A DNA stretch of 10,547 nt, taken from NCBI GenBank assembly GCA_014729055.1, contig WJKO01000199.1, positions 1 to 10,547 on the forward strand. The letters run 5' to 3'. The notes beneath the pieces were generated by a model. It did not search any database. It was given only the letters and a program-made list of their open reading frames with translations, and had not been told where the DNA came from. This document shows positions 1-6,608 of this stretch, piece after piece. This DNA comes from Promethearchaeota archaeon. GTDB lineage: Archaea > Asgardarchaeota > Lokiarchaeia > Sigyniarchaeales > Promethearchaeaceae. How positions within the stretch are numbered: position 1 is the first letter of the stretch; each line of letters begins with the position of its first letter. The position numbers and the translations under genes were made by a program.

Positions 1-4
1 ATCC

Positions 5-35
5 AAATAACTAGAAACAAATAACTAGAAACAAA
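5..35. repeat. 14-bp tandem direct repeat, two copies
   Basis: The unit AAATAACTAGAAAC occurs at 5-18 and again, without mismatch, at 19-32, and the next three A residues continue the pattern. It lies just upstream of the ThiL-peptidase start at 54. It could be a small slippage duplication or paired binding sites for a regulator. The upstream sequence is cut off by the window edge, so the copy number may be larger. Confidence 0.8.
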
Positions 36-53
36 AAGGCGAGAATATATAAG

Positions 54-2153
54 ATGAATGCTTCGGAACGTAAAATCGATGAGTTGGGGGAACTCAAGTT
101 AATACATCTGATAGCTGATATTTTGGGCAGTTTGGGCTCTAAAACATTACCAGGTGAAGATGACGCTGTTGCAGTCGCTTTCTCAGATGTTAATGATTCA
201 AACCTTGTGATCAACAATGATATGTTGGTTTCAACGACTGATGTTCCGAAGCAGATGAACTTATTTCAAGCGGGTCGAAAATCAGTTGTCATGACTGCTT
301 CTGACGTGATTGTAAAAGGTGCAAGGCCGAAATGGGCAGTTGTTTCTCTGGGCTTGCCCAAGAATCTATTAGTAGATGGTAATTACGGCTTCGCTGGATT
401 GATAAAAGGATTGAAAGATGGATTCGATGAATATAATATAGTCTATCTTGGGGGCGATCTGAATGAATCCAAAGAGATTATTGTATCATGCACGATTATT
501 GGTGTATGTCCAAAATCACAAAAGATTATTCCTCGAGCAGGTGCAAAAGTCGGAGATTCTATCGTAATAACTGATGAATTAGGAAAGACGGGATGTGGGT
601 TTCATATCCTATTAAATAAAGCAGATACTAAAGTCCTAACAACAGAACAAAAAACTAAATTCATTGATTCTGTATTGAAACCGTCAACACCCAAAGATCA
701 TGCAATAATTTTAGCGGAAAAAGGATGGGTCAATGCATCCGTTGATAGTTCTGATGGAATTCAAAAATCACTTTTTGAGATTTGTAAAGTTAGTAAAGTC
801 GGGGCGGAACTTGAGTTTGAAAAATTGCCAATCTCAGATGGTGTCCGTGAATTTACGTCTGAACAAAAGATTGAATTAGAGGATGTATTATTTAGGGCAG
901 GGGAGGAATTTCTACATGTATTTATAATACCTTCGGACAAAATTAAAGCCGCAAAATCATTTTTTGAGGGCAAAGACTACGATTTTTATAAGATAGGAAA
1001 AATTACGGCAGATATAAATCAAATCTCTGTAAAAAATAAGGGGGGGTCAATTAAGACCTTGGATCCACAACTTATGGGTTACAATCACTTCCTAAGGGAA
1101 GAAGAGGATAGTACGGATAGGGGGGCAAATAGGGAGTTAAAGGAAAAAAGCACAGAAGCCACCCAAACGAAAAAAGGAAAAAAAAGTGCAAAAGCTGTCC
1201 AACAGAAAAAAACATTAATCAATAATGATATGCCCGGCTATCACCAATATTCTGGAGCATGCGGGTTGACGAGTCTCTTGATGGCATTAAAGCCGGAGTC
1301 TCGGGGAATTGACAAAACTCTTGATGAGATATGGGAATATATGATTCCTATATTCGGAAAACACGGACGATCTTCACGGCCATATAATTGGCAGAGGGTA
1401 TTAGAGTGGTTATTGTTCCAGATAGCAAGAAACACGGAATTACAGAAAATAATGGAAAAAGAATTTGGCTCTAATTTTCACGAAGGAATGCTGCCTGTCC
1501 TAAAATATCGAATTAATGATGTTTACAGCAAAGGGTTTCACAAAAAGAAACGAAATCGACAGCAATCTAATAAACAATCTAAAGGATCACCTAAAAAACA
1601 ACCAAAGAATAAAAATCCATCCCATAATACTAAAAACCAAAGTGAAACCAACGAAAATAGCCAAGAGGAAACCAATTCTAAAATAAAAAAACCATCGGAA
1701 CCAGAAATAGATTCTGGATGGCTCATGAAAAGAGTATATGTATGGAAAATGGATTTTGAGTTAGAACTGCTCGCCTTTTTATTTGGTTGTAGGTTTATTC
1801 CATGGCCGAAAACTCAAGATGGAACGGGAGCTATTTTCTTTGACAGAATCGAATTGAATAAACAGCCATCGATCTTCCATGAGAAAATGGATTTTATGAT
1901 ACCCTATATTAATAAAGGTGGACCTGTCTTATGTTGTGCATCCGTTCATTGGTTAGCAATAAAGGAAATTAAACAAATTAAGAATTCAGATTCAAGATAT
2001 CTTATTCGATATAACGATCCTGCTTCCGCACGAGAACATAGACGGACATTAAATAGCCTTGCTTCTTCCGAACGCTTCTATATATTCGAATTTGATCCAG
2101 AATTATTAAAAAAAAATGAAAAAATAATAAAGGAATTGATATTATCTGTATAA
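54..2153 (+). CDS. thiL: Thiamine-monophosphate kinase fused to a papain/C39-like cysteine peptidase domain
   Basis: Residues 1-346 are a full ThiL, the ATP-dependent kinase that makes thiamine diphosphate from thiamine monophosphate. Visible motifs are the acidic PGEDDAV (33-39), NNDMLV (54-59), the SD of TASDVIVKGARP (81-92), GGD (133-135), the G-rich GKTGCG (177-182), DSSDG (231-235), RAGEEF (281-286) and the family's usual ending GYNHF (342-346). ThiL normally stops there, at roughly 310-340 residues. Here the frame continues through a Lys-rich linker (about 347-395) into a domain with HQYSGACGLTSLLM (397-410) and SVHWLAI plus YNDPAS. These suggest a Gln398/Cys403/His632/Asp655 catalytic set as in papain-like or C39-like peptidases. 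A K/N/Q/S-rich insert (about 496-553) separates the two halves. No signal peptide or membrane segment is seen, so it is probably cytosolic. The start at 54 is the first in-frame ATG; no strong Shine-Dalgarno is visible. The ThiL assignment is firm. The peptidase assignment rests on motifs, and its substrate is unknown. Confidence 0.88.
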   Translation: MNASERKIDELGELKLIHLIADILGSLGSKTLPGEDDAVAVAFSDVNDSNLVINNDMLVSTTDVPKQMNLFQAGRKSVVMTASDVIVKGARPKWAVVSLGLPKNLLVDGNYGFAGLIKGLKDGFDEYNIVYLGGDLNESKEIIVSCTIIGVCPKSQKIIPRAGAKVGDSIVITDELGKTGCGFHILLNKADTKVLTTEQKTKFIDSVLKPSTPKDHAIILAEKGWVNASVDSSDGIQKSLFEICKVSKVGAELEFEKLPISDGVREFTSEQKIELEDVLFRAGEEFLHVFIIPSDKIKAAKSFFEGKDYDFYKIGKITADINQISVKNKGGSIKTLDPQLMGYNHFLREEEDSTDRGANRELKEKSTEATQTKKGKKSAKAVQQKKTLINNDMPGYHQYSGACGLTSLLMALKPESRGIDKTLDEIWEYMIPIFGKHGRSSRPYNWQRVLEWLLFQIARNTELQKIMEKEFGSNFHEGMLPVLKYRINDVYSKGFHKKKRNRQQSNKQSKGSPKKQPKNKNPSHNTKNQSETNENSQEETNSKIKKPSEPEIDSGWLMKRVYVWKMDFELELLAFLFGCRFIPWPKTQDGTGAIFFDRIELNKQPSIFHEKMDFMIPYINKGGPVLCCASVHWLAIKEIKQIKNSDSRYLIRYNDPASAREHRRTLNSLASSERFYIFEFDPELLKKNEKIIKELILSV

Positions 2154-2196
2154 ACATTTGCGTCGATGATCTTCTTTTCCGATTTTACTGTTCGGT
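2154..2196. other. Short convergent intergenic gap
   Basis: Only 43 bases separate the stop of the ThiL-peptidase gene (+) from the stop of the MFS gene (-). The stretch contains pyrimidine-rich bases (CTTCTTTTCC at 2170-2179) that could end the plus-strand transcript. No hairpin is evident. Confidence 0.4.
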
Positions 2197-3591
2197 TCAA
2201 TCATCTAAATTCTCTTGGTTTTCTAAGTTATTATCCGTTGCATTCTCATCTTGGTCGTCTAGTGGATTCTTAGATAAATATTCTTTCGCCATTCGTTCTC
2301 CTTCCTCAAGGTCAACTTTATACAGTATAATCCCACCAATTAAAAACAGGATGAGCAAAGGTAGGATTGAAGCCCTTGGATCTGGGTTAAATATTGCAAC
2401 TAATCCCATTAAAGCGGGTCCCAATATTGCGGCAAACTTTCCAAGCATGTTATAAAAACCATAAAATTCACCAGATTTCTCCACCGGGATTATTCTTGAA
2501 TAAAGACTTCTACTAAGTGCTTGAATACCTCCTTGGAAACATCCGATACAGACTGCCAAAATTAGAAAGTGTATTTCATTTCCCATGAAGTAACCTGCAA
2601 TAGTAATACAGCCGTAGCCCACAATTGCAACTAGAATGCCTTTTTTTACGCCAATCTTTTTCGCAAATTTATTATATAAGAGAGTCATCGGAAAGGCTAC
2701 AAATTGAGTTACTAGCAATGCCACTATTGACCAAGTTGAATCAAATCCCAGACTTTCAGCATAGTCCACCGCCATCTTAATAATCGTATCAACACCGTCT
2801 ATATAAAACCAATAGCCGATTAAAAATAAACCAACTATTTTCAGATATCGTATTTCCGCAAACGTGCCCTTGAGTTGCTTCCAACCAAGTTTAATTGATT
2901 TTCTAAACGTCGCTTCTTTATCTATCTTAGGCTCATCCACGAACAAGAATACAGGTATGCTAAATCCAGCCCACCAAATTGCAACTGAGAGAAACGCAAA
3001 ACTAACCGCTGCGGATTCATTTGCAAAACCAAAAGTATCCCACATTAAATACATAATTACATTTAATGCGAATAGAACCCCACCGCCGATATAACCAATA
3101 GCAAAACCAAGAGATGACACATAATCAATCTTCTTTTGAGATGCCACACCTGGTAAAAGAGAATCATAAAAAGAATTTCCGCCCGAAAAACCAATTGTAC
3201 CTAAAACATACAAGAGGATTGCGGTTAACCAATTACCCGCTTGGACTAACCATAAACATCCGGTAGTTAGTATCCCCAAAGCAGCAAAAAATAACAAAAA
3301 CCGCTTTTTGCCCGACATTTTATCCGCCACCGCTCCGAGAAATGGTGACATAGCAGCAACAAGAATAGCAGATATGGAATTGCCGAAACCCAGAATTACT
3401 GTGGCGTCGATAGCTGTGCTTTCCCCGACCCAAAATGCGTTAAGAAATGTAGGAAAAAATCCCGCCATAACCGTTGTAGCGAATGCCGAGTTCCCCCAGT
3501 CATATAGAACCCAAGACCAAATCTTTTTAGGGTCATCAAGCTTAGATAAATTCGAAGGATCCCGTCCTGGTAATGCTTCTTTTTCAGTCAT
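2197..3591 (-). CDS. MFS transporter of the UMF1 / Atg22-like family
   Basis: This 464-residue integral membrane protein has about twelve hydrophobic segments, the size and layout of the major facilitator superfamily. The N-terminal signature WVLYDWGNSAF (27-37) is typical of the UMF1/Atg22 branch. So are the motif-A-like GAVADKMSGKKR (86-97), QALSRSLYSRIIP (357-369) and EFYGFYNMLGKFAAILGP (375-392). A larger cytoplasmic loop (about 219-250) divides the two six-helix halves. The tail (about 428-464) is hydrophilic and strongly acidic. Members are predicted secondary transporters; the eukaryotic Atg22 proteins export amino acids from the vacuole, but the substrate here cannot be read from sequence. 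The start is supported by AGAAGGA about 11 bases upstream of ATG. The upstream same-strand polyferredoxin gene ends 114 bases away, and a TATA-like site lies between, so separate transcription is likely. Confidence 0.9.
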   Translation of the reverse strand: MTEKEALPGRDPSNLSKLDDPKKIWSWVLYDWGNSAFATTVMAGFFPTFLNAFWVGESTAIDATVILGFGNSISAILVAAMSPFLGAVADKMSGKKRFLLFFAALGILTTGCLWLVQAGNWLTAILLYVLGTIGFSGGNSFYDSLLPGVASQKKIDYVSSLGFAIGYIGGGVLFALNVIMYLMWDTFGFANESAAVSFAFLSVAIWWAGFSIPVFLFVDEPKIDKEATFRKSIKLGWKQLKGTFAEIRYLKIVGLFLIGYWFYIDGVDTIIKMAVDYAESLGFDSTWSIVALLVTQFVAFPMTLLYNKFAKKIGVKKGILVAIVGYGCITIAGYFMGNEIHFLILAVCIGCFQGGIQALSRSLYSRIIPVEKSGEFYGFYNMLGKFAAILGPALMGLVAIFNPDPRASILPLLILFLIGGIILYKVDLEEGERMAKEYLSKNPLDDQDENATDNNLENQENLDD

Positions 3592-3620
3592 TTTTATCCA
3601 TTCCTTCTAAAATTTAATTT

Positions 3621-3630
3621 TTATATTTTG
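3621..3630 (-). promoter_or_regulatory. TATA-like box of the MFS gene
   Basis: On the minus strand this reads CAAAATATAA followed by AAATT, centred about 34 bases upstream of the MFS start. This fits an archaeal TATA box with a short leader. It rests on composition in an AT-rich background, so the support is modest. Confidence 0.35.
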
Positions 3631-3705
3631 TACATTATGATATTCTTGGAATATTTAGTTACTTATTTTTTATTGCATTTGTTTAAGTGTTATTATTCAA
3701 ATTTT

Positions 3706-4146
3706 TTAATCTTCTGGTTCTTCAATAATCGGGATTATCGCTCTATTCGGACATTTATTGAAACATTTAAGACAGCTTGGGCATTCGGACAAGTTCTTAT
3801 CATTAAACTCTATCTTTTCAACTACTTTCCCATCTTCATTTTTTTCTTCAATAACACTATATCGATTTTCCAAACAAAATCCGTCTTGGATGCAATTTTT
3901 ACACATCTTGCATAGATCATGGTCTATTGTAAATCCTTTGAATATTCCTTTGTCGATTGAGACAACTTCAATTGCACCATGATCACACATTTCAACACAT
4001 TTTAGGCAGCCTCTGCATTTGCGATAATCCACAAATTTTTCCATATTTCGAAAACTAATAGCGTCAGTATGACAAAACCTTTGGCAACGCACACAAAGAA
4101 CGCACAGTTCTGGATTGACATCGATAGGAAACAATATTTCATCCAT
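3706..4146 (-). CDS. Polyferredoxin with four [4Fe-4S] cluster motifs
   Basis: This 146-residue protein is built almost entirely of cysteine motifs. They are C15-x2-C18-x2-C21-x3-C25, C44-x2-C47-x2-C50-x3-C54, C79-x2-C82-x2-C85-x5-C91 and C122-x2-C125-x2-C128-x3-C132. By ferredoxin precedent motifs 1+2 and 3+4 form two bacterial-type 2[4Fe-4S] folds. That gives four clusters for electron transfer in the cytosol. The third motif has a lengthened last spacing (x5). Only the fourth has the usual Pro after the last Cys. A charged linker (about 98-121) joins the halves. No redox enzyme subunit is adjacent, so the partner is unknown. The flavoprotein at 5268-6470 is a conceivable client but is separately promoted. 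The gene diverges from the 7TM gene and sits behind a TATA-like palindrome and phased repeats. Confidence 0.88.
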   Translation of the reverse strand: MDEILFPIDVNPELCVLCVRCQRFCHTDAISFRNMEKFVDYRKCRGCLKCVEMCDHGAIEVVSIDKGIFKGFTIDHDLCKMCKNCIQDGFCLENRYSVIEEKNEDGKVVEKIEFNDKNLSECPSCLKCFNKCPNRAIIPIIEEPED

Positions 4147-4147
4147 G

Positions 4148-4197
4148 TTCTTTCAATAGAATTGTTATTTCAATCTTATTTCAATGTTATTTCGATT
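4148..4197. repeat. 11-bp phased direct repeats upstream of the polyferredoxin
   Basis: TTATTTCAATC (4165-4175), TTATTTCAATG (4176-4186) and TTATTTCGATT (4187-4197) follow each other exactly every 11 bases, about one helical turn. A fourth near copy, TTCTTTCAATA, lies at 4148-4158, offset by 17. They occupy the expected transcription-start and leader region of the polyferredoxin gene on the minus strand, the position of a repressor operator in archaea. The repeat is seen directly; the operator role is inferred. Confidence 0.6.
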
Positions 4198-4206
4198 AAA
4201 TATTTA
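4197..4206. promoter_or_regulatory. Palindromic TATA-like box between divergent genes
   Basis: TAAATATTTA is a perfect palindrome, so it reads as a TATA-like box on either strand. On the minus strand it lies about 50-60 bases before the polyferredoxin start. On the plus strand it lies about 95 bases before the 7TM start, which is long. Its use for the minus-strand gene is more plausible. Confidence 0.4.
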
Positions 4207-4252
4207 GAAATTAGACGATTTCGTTGAATTTATTAACAGAAAAAAAGAAATA

Positions 4253-4274
4253 GAAAATAAAAAGAAAATAAAAA
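4253..4274. repeat. 11-bp tandem repeat before the 7TM gene
   Basis: GAAAATAAAAA at 4253-4263 is repeated exactly at 4264-4274, followed by a partial GAAAT. This purine-rich stretch lies in the expected leader of the 7TM gene. It may be slippage in an A-rich tract or, given the same 11-base phasing as the nearby repeats, a protein-binding or bent-DNA element. Confidence 0.5.
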
Positions 4275-4290
4275 GAAATGGAAAAATCTG

Positions 4291-5013
4291 GTGGAAAAAA
4301 TGATTTTTGAAATGGATTTCGCAAGAATTATTCAAGTGTATGTCATACAATTGGGCCTAGCTATCTTATATTTGATATTGGGTATTAAAATTATAAAAAG
4401 AGATAAAAAGAAACTCAATCAAATCATTTTCAGCTTTTATGTTTTGGTCTTTTTCAGCGGGTTAATGAATGTTATTTATGCCGCAATTGAAAATACAGCA
4501 ATCATTAAAATTCTTCACTACATAACGATCTGCGGGACATTCTTAGCCTCGTTATTGGTTTTAATATTCAATATCATAATTTGGAAATCTGAAAAAGTCT
4601 TTAATCTTAAGAAGCAAATGGTTGTTGTAATACTATATTTACTCTTAATAGCAGGCTTAGCATTCCTTTTACCCGACTATCTTATCATGGACGAATCGAC
4701 GGGATGGAAACCTTATTATAAACTCGAAATGTGGATATACGTATTGGGCATTCTAACGGTGACTTTGGTTCCAAATATACGAATTTCTTTGATAAACCAT
4801 AATAACTTTAAAGATGCACAATTAAAAAAGAAATGGCGTTTCTTTATGATCGGTTATATAGCAAATTATTCCCTTGGATATTTGATATATACGGTGAATT
4901 ATATAAACGAACCAACTGCCCGTCTCATGGTTTCTGCGATAGGTTTGGTCTTAACAATTGTGACTGCTATAGGAATTTACAACGGATTAGCGCGTCAATT
5001 GTCTAAGAAATAA
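4291..5013 (+). CDS. Seven-transmembrane protein resembling histidine-kinase 7TM sensor domains
   Basis: This 240-residue protein consists of seven hydrophobic segments at about 12-34, 43-66, 73-98, 109-128, 144-163, 183-203 and 211-231, with short Lys-rich loops between. The topology and length resemble the N-terminal 7TM sensor region of some archaeal and bacterial histidine kinases (HisKA_7TM type). No kinase, PAS or other output domain follows; the protein ends four residues after GLARQL. Membrane location is secure and function is unknown. The first possible start is GTG at 4291. ATG at 4300 has GGTGG six bases upstream (4290-4294), a better Shine-Dalgarno, and would give 237 residues; I prefer it. 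The gene stands alone between a divergent polyferredoxin and a convergent tRNA-Ser. Confidence 0.75.
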   Translation: MEKMIFEMDFARIIQVYVIQLGLAILYLILGIKIIKRDKKKLNQIIFSFYVLVFFSGLMNVIYAAIENTAIIKILHYITICGTFLASLLVLIFNIIIWKSEKVFNLKKQMVVVILYLLLIAGLAFLLPDYLIMDESTGWKPYYKLEMWIYVLGILTVTLVPNIRISLINHNNFKDAQLKKKWRFFMIGYIANYSLGYLIYTVNYINEPTARLMVSAIGLVLTIVTAIGIYNGLARQLSKK

Positions 5014-5016
5014 TCA

Positions 5017-5070
5017 ATTGTTTTCTAATTTTTTCATCTATCTGTCTTTTATTTCTTCCCTTTTCTTCAG
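5017..5070 (+). terminator. Pyrimidine-rich termination region after the 7TM gene
   Basis: Directly after the 7TM stop the plus strand carries several T-rich runs (TTGTTTTCTAATTTTTTC and GTCTTTTATTTC). Archaeal RNA polymerase often terminates at such U-rich tracts without a hairpin. This would separate the gene from the convergent tRNA-Ser. Confidence 0.4.
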
Positions 5071-5105
5071 TCAACCTATTCATCAAATTCACCAAAAATG
5101 ACGTC

Positions 5106-5110
5106 AAAAA
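5106..5110 (-). terminator. T5 tract after tRNA-Ser
   Basis: On the minus strand five T residues begin one base after the encoded CCA. This is a short U-tract of the kind that ends archaeal tRNA transcripts. Confidence 0.4.
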
Positions 5111-5111
5111 G

Positions 5112-5198
5112 TGGCGCAGATGGGGGGAGTCGAACCCACGAGAGCGAATGCTCACCGGATCTCAAGTCCGGCGCCGTCGACCACTTGGCTACATCTGC
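5112..5198 (-). tRNA. tRNA-Ser(UGA)
   Basis: The minus strand folds as a class II tRNA. The acceptor is GCAGATG paired perfectly with CATCTGC, the discriminator is G, and CCA is encoded. The D-stem is GCC/GGC. The anticodon stem is CCGGA/TCCGG around loop CTTGAGA, giving anticodon TGA (plus-strand 5162-5164). A long variable arm has stem GAGC/GCTC, and the T-arm is GTGGG/CTCCC with loop TTCGA-containing. The long variable arm, G discriminator and UGA anticodon agree on serine, reading UCA codons and related ones by wobble. No intron is needed. Unlike the two lysine tRNAs in this window, it encodes its CCA end. Confidence 0.96.
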
Positions 5199-5267
5199 AT
5201 TTGTGTTATTAAAATTAGTTTCTAATGATAAAGGAATAAACATAACATTGTAATTAAATTTTATTTT

Positions 5268-6470
5268 TTAGGCAAATTTCATTATCAATTTAACCCAAAA
5301 CCACTTGTTCATGATCTCTTCTTTGGTATGCCATTTCTTGAACAGCAGTTCTCTAAACCAATTGTAAATTTTGGCTTTCCGCTTTATCTTTTTGTATATC
5401 TTAGTCTTCTTGAATTTATGTTCCATATCCTTTATATTTTGGTTCGACCATATATCTCTCTTGGTGTTTTCTAGCGCATCACAAATGAGATTTACCCATT
5501 CCTTTGCCATTATCATTGAACTAACTAAACCTGAACCACCTGATGCTTCAACAAATGCTGCCGCATCTCCAATTAAAACGGTTCCCTTATGTGGTACGAA
5601 ACTTTCAATAGGACCAGTCATAGGAATACCTGTTAATTTCTCATACGAGATTGAACTGCCTTTAAGCATTTCTGAAAATACTGGATATTCGTCTTTCAAT
5701 CTGACCCACACTTTGGTTATGTCTGCCTCTTTTAAATGGGGCAGATCAAGCATATTAGCGATGTCTTTCTGTATCATAATACCTGCTTCAAAGTTATCTT
5801 TATCCCGAGGAAAAATAAATGCAATAGTGGGCGGAAAATCTGGTGCATAATCCAAACTTCCGTGTGGAATGAAGAAGTACTTGAATGATTTATTCTCAAA
5901 ATTTCCATGATTAAGAATACATTTGATAATAGGAAACATTTTATCTTTATAGTCTAGTTTTAACTTTCGACCAATGATACTATTAAATCCATCACAAGCC
6001 AATACACATTTTGCAAATGCTTTCGATTTATTTCCTTGGCTATCCTTGTATACTGCACCGCAGATAGTATCCCCATCCAAAATTAGTTCTGTTATTTCTG
6101 CATCCCGCTTTATTTCGATATTCATTTCTTTTGCTCTATTGTATAATCGTTGCATCAGATCCTTCCAATCAAAGATAAGAGACGGTGTTTTTCTGGTTTT
6201 ATGAATCGTTTCATTGGTGTCGGGGGCATAATAAGTTCTATCAGCTGTTTTTGATAAGGTAATCTTTTTCATAAAGCCCTTTCCAAGTAATTCGTCAAGT
6301 ATCTCATGGTAATGCAGTGTTTCTCCGCGCGGTTCTGACCCTATATCTTTCTTTTTCTCTAAAACCAAGACTTTCTTGTCTCTATTTCCGCAAAATATAG
6401 CACTTGAAAGGCCAGCAGGACCAGCTCCCCCTATAATTATATCATATTCTGCTCGTTTCGAAGACATCAT
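5268..6470 (-). CDS. FAD-dependent oxidoreductase, geranylgeranyl-reductase-like family
   Basis: This 400-residue protein has the PHBH-fold flavoprotein layout. A dinucleotide-binding GGAGPAG (14-20) is followed by acidic Glu38 ending the second strand, then RGETL (48-52). A CDGFNS segment (159-164) matches the family's DG motif, and the second FAD motif is GDAAAFVEASGGSG (301-314). Related archaeal enzymes reduce the double bonds of geranylgeranyl chains in membrane lipids using FAD and reduced ferredoxin or other donors. Against that specific role, the YxWxFP motif appears as AFIFP (217-221) and no conserved Cys follows the first FAD site, so the substrate may differ. The C-terminal 50 residues are very basic with aromatics (KKIKRKAKIYNWF), possibly for membrane-surface contact. 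The start ATG-ATG has no Shine-Dalgarno and a TATA-like box about 28 bases upstream, which suggests a leaderless message. Confidence 0.83.
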   Translation of the reverse strand: MMSSKRAEYDIIIGGAGPAGLSSAIFCGNRDKKVLVLEKKKDIGSEPRGETLHYHEILDELLGKGFMKKITLSKTADRTYYAPDTNETIHKTRKTPSLIFDWKDLMQRLYNRAKEMNIEIKRDAEITELILDGDTICGAVYKDSQGNKSKAFAKCVLACDGFNSIIGRKLKLDYKDKMFPIIKCILNHGNFENKSFKYFFIPHGSLDYAPDFPPTIAFIFPRDKDNFEAGIMIQKDIANMLDLPHLKEADITKVWVRLKDEYPVFSEMLKGSSISYEKLTGIPMTGPIESFVPHKGTVLIGDAAAFVEASGGSGLVSSMIMAKEWVNLICDALENTKRDIWSNQNIKDMEHKFKKTKIYKKIKRKAKIYNWFRELLFKKWHTKEEIMNKWFWVKLIMKFA

Positions 6471-6493
6471 GATCGAATAAGTACAATTGAACT

Positions 6494-6504
6494 TAAATTT
6501 TTAT
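6494..6504 (-). promoter_or_regulatory. TATA-like box of the flavoprotein gene
   Basis: On the minus strand this reads ATAAAAATTTA, centred about 28 bases before the ATG at 6470. The distance predicts a transcript starting at or very near the start codon, consistent with the missing Shine-Dalgarno. Confidence 0.45.
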
Positions 6505-6524
6505 TGCAAAATATTTCAATTCAC

Positions 6525-6566
6525 AAGTTTATCAAACAATTTATCAAGTTTATCACACAATCTATC
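6525..6566. repeat. 21-bp tandem repeat in a divergent promoter region
   Basis: Two 21-base units, 6525-6545 and 6546-6566, begin AAGTTTATCA and match at 19 of 21 positions. Each holds two TATCA cores, so TATCA occurs at 6530, 6542, 6551 and 6563. A 21-base period equals two helical turns. The array sits between the TATA-like boxes of the flavoprotein gene (-) and the 6609 gene (+). That suggests a shared operator or activator site; this role is inferred. Confidence 0.65.
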
Positions 6567-6570
6567 ATTA

Positions 6571-6580
6571 TTATATTATA
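6571..6580 (+). promoter_or_regulatory. TATA-like box of the 6609 gene
   Basis: TTATATTATA is centred about 33 bases before the ATG at 6609, predicting initiation within a few bases of the start codon. No Shine-Dalgarno is present, so the message is probably leaderless. Confidence 0.45.
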
Positions 6581-6608
6581 ATCATTGGAACTCATTGAAA
6601 ACTAAACG

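Noticed and set aside
44..52. TATA box AATATATAA at the start of the first gene
   Set aside because: It touches the ATG at 54, too close to direct its transcription. It is more likely part of the AT-rich leader.
1120..1230. Separate gene for the peptidase domain starting at ATG 1230
   Set aside because: As given, the frame is uninterrupted from ThiL. A start at residue 393 would leave only five residues before the catalytic Gln, and no Shine-Dalgarno is visible there. It is retained only as the alternative if the G6 run is wrong.
3628..3915. A 95-codon plus-strand frame rich in Phe, Ile and Leu
   Set aside because: It lies antisense to the polyferredoxin. Its hydrophobicity comes from AT-rich complement sequence, and the cysteine motifs on the other strand are decisive.
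5371..5850. A 159-codon plus-strand frame
   Set aside because: It is antisense to the flavoprotein gene, whose FAD motifs and codon pattern show it to be the real gene.
3706..6470. Polyferredoxin and flavoprotein as one redox operon
   Set aside because: A 7TM gene on the opposite strand and a tRNA-Ser separate them, and each has its own TATA-like box. Any functional link is speculative.
6525..6566. CRISPR-like array
   Set aside because: The repeats are contiguous with no spacers, only two units exist, and no Cas gene is nearby.
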